From NCBI GenBank assembly GCA_964342265.1, contig CAYFFE010000002.1:10001-74000 (forward strand): a stretch of DNA of 64,000 bases, in the 5' to 3' direction. The translations under genes and the position numbers were made by a program. The DNA is from Halioxenophilus sp964342265. GTDB lineage: Bacteria > Pseudomonadota > Gammaproteobacteria > Pseudomonadales > Cellvibrionaceae. The notes beneath the pieces were generated by a model. The model was not told the DNA's origin. It did not search any database and was given only the letters and a program-made list of their open reading frames with translations. Positions 62,316 to 64,000 of the stretch are shown here, one piece after another; position 1 is the stretch's first letter, and each line of letters begins with the position of its first letter.

Positions 62316-63490
62316 TTGCTGTAGGCTTTAATTGTCTCGCGGGCAAACTGCTTACCTTTGGCCGAATCGTATTGATCAGCATCGTCCACTTCGGCGGCGT
62401 AAGTAAACAAGGGCACAAACAGCGGTGGCTGGCCTTCGGGTCTGATTAAGTTAAAACCCTGATTTTGTTCAAAAATATCCTGCCATACCGCGCGTACATC
62501 GGCCCAAAACAAACCCGCCGTGGCCATGTAATCATCACCCGGGCCAAAATCGTGCCCCACAATGCGCTGATAGCGCGCCACACCCAACTCTTTACTCAAA
62601 TAGGGGTTAGTCGCATCGGGCTTGCCGTTTTCATCAAGCACCAATTTCCAGTTTTCCTCTTCCTGAACCCAACCCGTGCGAGTAATGGTGTGGCGATTAA
62701 AGCCTTCTAACACGTCGTAATCGTCGCGAATACTGTGCTCGCGGCGCGGCAACGGTCGTCGCGTGGTTTGGCTGATCCACGTGGAGAAACTGGCATTGTG
62801 CTGCCAAGTACCGTAAGAGGAATAGCGCGGTGAATCGTCCACCTGATACACAGACTGCACCCAGGTGCCTTGGCGCTCGGCGCTGGGGACTTTTTCCATC
62901 TGCCATAGATTATCGTGGCTGAATACGAGCATTTCTTTGGCTTGGTAGCGCCAATCCTGACGCCAGTGTTTCATTACCAAGGGCTCGGATATATTGCCCT
63001 CGTCGTCGACGAATTTCATCACCATGATGTGCTGCAAACTGATGAAATTGGCTTTGTCTTCCACCACGTAGACGTATTCTGTGCCCCAGCTTTGATAGGG
63101 GTTGTCGCGCGTAAAATCTTCGCTGTAGCCGACTACTTCGAGAAAGTCGAAATCCACTTTGTAGGGCCCGGCCATGGCCAAAATAGCGCGTCGGTCCCGC
63201 TCCTTTTTGCTCAGACCAGGTTCTTGCAACTGTTGCCAGCCATCGTGGATTTTTTCGTCGAGCGTTACCGGCGCACCCCGGCTGGTGCCGCCTCTGGGTT
63301 CGCTGTTGCAGGATTCATCAATGGGCCAACTGAACACAAAGCGCGATTGTGTTTCGCAATCCTTGTCGTCCCCGGTTTGTTCGTAAGCGAACGCTTGTCC
63401 CCCAAAGGTTAAGGCGGCCGCTACACCCAAAATGTTCGAAAGTTTAGCAAGGGTCGTTGTTAAGCTTTTCCTGGTCATTGTTTTGTCCAT
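62312..63490 (-). CDS. Exported DUF6607 family protein
   Basis: A 392-residue protein from ATG 63490 (GGTGA eight bases upstream); the frame extends to 63571, but that part lies in a terminator. The signal peptide runs to about residue 34 (AAALTFGGQAFAYE). The mature protein is rich in Trp and Tyr, with LQHIMVMKFVDDEG, VMKHWRQDWRYQ and EHSIRDDYDVLEGFNRHTIT, features I associate with the DUF6607 family. It is probably periplasmic; no activity is known. It is convergent with xseA. Confidence 0.82.
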   Translation of the reverse strand: MDKTMTRKSLTTTLAKLSNILGVAAALTFGGQAFAYEQTGDDKDCETQSRFVFSWPIDESCNSEPRGGTSRGAPVTLDEKIHDGWQQLQEPGLSKKERDRRAILAMAGPYKVDFDFLEVVGYSEDFTRDNPYQSWGTEYVYVVEDKANFISLQHIMVMKFVDDEGNISEPLVMKHWRQDWRYQAKEMLVFSHDNLWQMEKVPSAERQGTWVQSVYQVDDSPRYSSYGTWQHNASFSTWISQTTRRPLPRREHSIRDDYDVLEGFNRHTITRTGWVQEEENWKLVLDENGKPDATNPYLSKELGVARYQRIVGHDFGPGDDYMATAGLFWADVRAVWQDIFEQNQGFNLIRPEGQPPLFVPLFTYAAEVDDADQYDSAKGKQFARETIKAYSN

Positions 63491-63553
63491 AATCACCGTT
63501 AAATACTTCGGGTTATATTCGTTGGTTAACGGCCAATAGACCGTAGCAATCAT

Positions 63554-63582
63554 AAAAAAAGCCGCAATCAATGCGGCTTTTT
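63554..63582 (-). terminator. Rho-independent terminator downstream of accA
   Basis: Stem GCCGCA / TGCGGC with loop ATCAA, flanked by A- and T-runs (63554-63582). On the minus strand it lies about 70 bp after the accA stop and ends in seven T residues; it may also act on the plus strand. Confidence 0.9.
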
Positions 63583-63653
63583 AACAGTTCTTAACTTAAC
63601 AGCTCTTAAGCTACAGCGTGTTGCGGGCTGATCTTAACTGACTGACTCAACGA

Positions 63654-64000
63654 CTAAATATTGCCAAAGGCCATAATTCGATCGAATCGTTTTTCGAGCA
63701 GCTCGTCGGTATCCAATGCGCACAGTTCATCGAGCTGGCCGGCCAGATGGTCGCGCAAGCGCTCGGCCATGCTGTCCATATCTCGGTGAGCGCCACCTAG
63801 AGGTTCGTCGATGGTTTCATCAACGATACCCAGTTCTTTAAGTACCGAAGACGTAACCCCCATGGCTTCGGCAGCCATTGAGGCTTTATCCACGGTTTTC
63901 CAAATAATATTGGCGCAACCTTCGGGCGAAATAACAAAGTAGGTGGCGTATTCCAGCATGTTAATGCGATCGCCAACGCCAATAGCCCCGGCACCACCGG
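63654..64000 (-). CDS. accA: Acetyl-CoA carboxylase carboxyltransferase subunit alpha (C-terminal part, runs off right edge)
   Basis: About 115 codons are in the window. The frame enters with GGAGAIGVGDRINMLEYATYFVISPEGCANIIWK, the conserved AccA core, and continues with KELGIVDETIDEPLGGAHRD before a C-terminal helix and stop at 63654. It is the carboxyltransferase subunit that, with AccD, makes malonyl-CoA for fatty-acid synthesis. The true start is beyond the window; ATG 63959 is internal. A terminator follows. Confidence 0.95.
   Translation of the reverse strand, partial: GGAGAIGVGDRINMLEYATYFVISPEGCANIIWKTVDKASMAAEAMGVTSSVLKELGIVDETIDEPLGGAHRDMDSMAERLRDHLAGQLDELCALDTDELLEKRFDRIMAFGNI

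Noticed and set aside
63491..63571. Upstream extension of the DUF6607 gene
   Set aside because: Its first codons are within the accA terminator hairpin, and ATG 63490 has a ribosome-binding site followed by a proper signal peptide.
1..64000. tRNA, rRNA, CRISPR arrays, insertion sequences or prophage
   Set aside because: I scanned the intergenic regions and found no cloverleaf with conserved T-arm, no spaced identical repeats and no transposase or integrase.

Overview
The window looks like chromosomal DNA of a gammaproteobacterium, probably a marine Cellvibrionales-like organism. This is inferred from moderate GC, gammaproteobacterial neighbourhoods (tesA divergent from ybbA-ybbP; guaB-guaA divergent from xseA; NAD-glutamate dehydrogenase; ppc; accA) and several TonB/OmpA-type outer-membrane proteins. 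I saw no rRNA, tRNA, CRISPR array, IS element or prophage. Two genes run off the ends: the NAD-glutamate dehydrogenase (left) and accA (right).

Layout: 1-2 kb, start of NAD-GDH. 2.8-10.1 kb, a MoxR/DUF58/DUF4381/VWA/VWA-TPR/BatD operon. 10.2-11.7 kb, a BLUF photoreceptor with an apparent ACG start, then a phasin. 11.8-16.6 kb, tpm, ybbP-ybbA, tesA. 16.9-20.2 kb, a small conserved-looking gene, a DUF3014 protein and recJ. 20.3-25.1 kb, a B12 operon (btuB-cobO-btuC-btuD) under a cobalamin riboswitch. 25.4-34.7 kb, an OmpA lipoprotein, DUF302, CPBP protease, SDR, ppc, two divergent paralogous phosphoribosyltransferases, a thioesterase and an omega-amidase. 34.7-36.3 kb, a VOC protein and a ParD-like/zeta-kinase toxin-antitoxin pair.

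36.4-48.8 kb is the most unusual part. One operon encodes a pentaheme cytochrome, an outer-membrane barrel and a tetraheme cytochrome. A second encodes an FAD-oxidoreductase fused to two cyclic-nucleotide-binding domains and four [4Fe-4S] sites, a cytochrome-b-like membrane protein, and a protein joining a cytoplasmic FHA domain through one membrane helix to ten periplasmic c-hemes. Divergent from it lies a double-FHA protein. The set reads as a signal-gated electron-transfer chain from the cytoplasm through the inner membrane to the periplasm and perhaps the outer membrane. I know of no named system with this composition.

49.6-56.7 kb holds a TonB-dependent receptor, a bufferin-type RiPP operon (DUF2282 precursor, DUF692/MNIO enzyme, DUF2063 partner) with its own ECF sigma factor and putative anti-sigma factor, and a MORN-repeat/C13 caspase-like protein. 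57.1-64 kb is housekeeping: a small acidic protein, guaA, guaB, xseA, a DUF6607 protein and accA.

A recurring oddity is short tandem duplication (units of 13-22 bp, two to four copies) in promoters, in two signal-peptide regions and across one stop codon.
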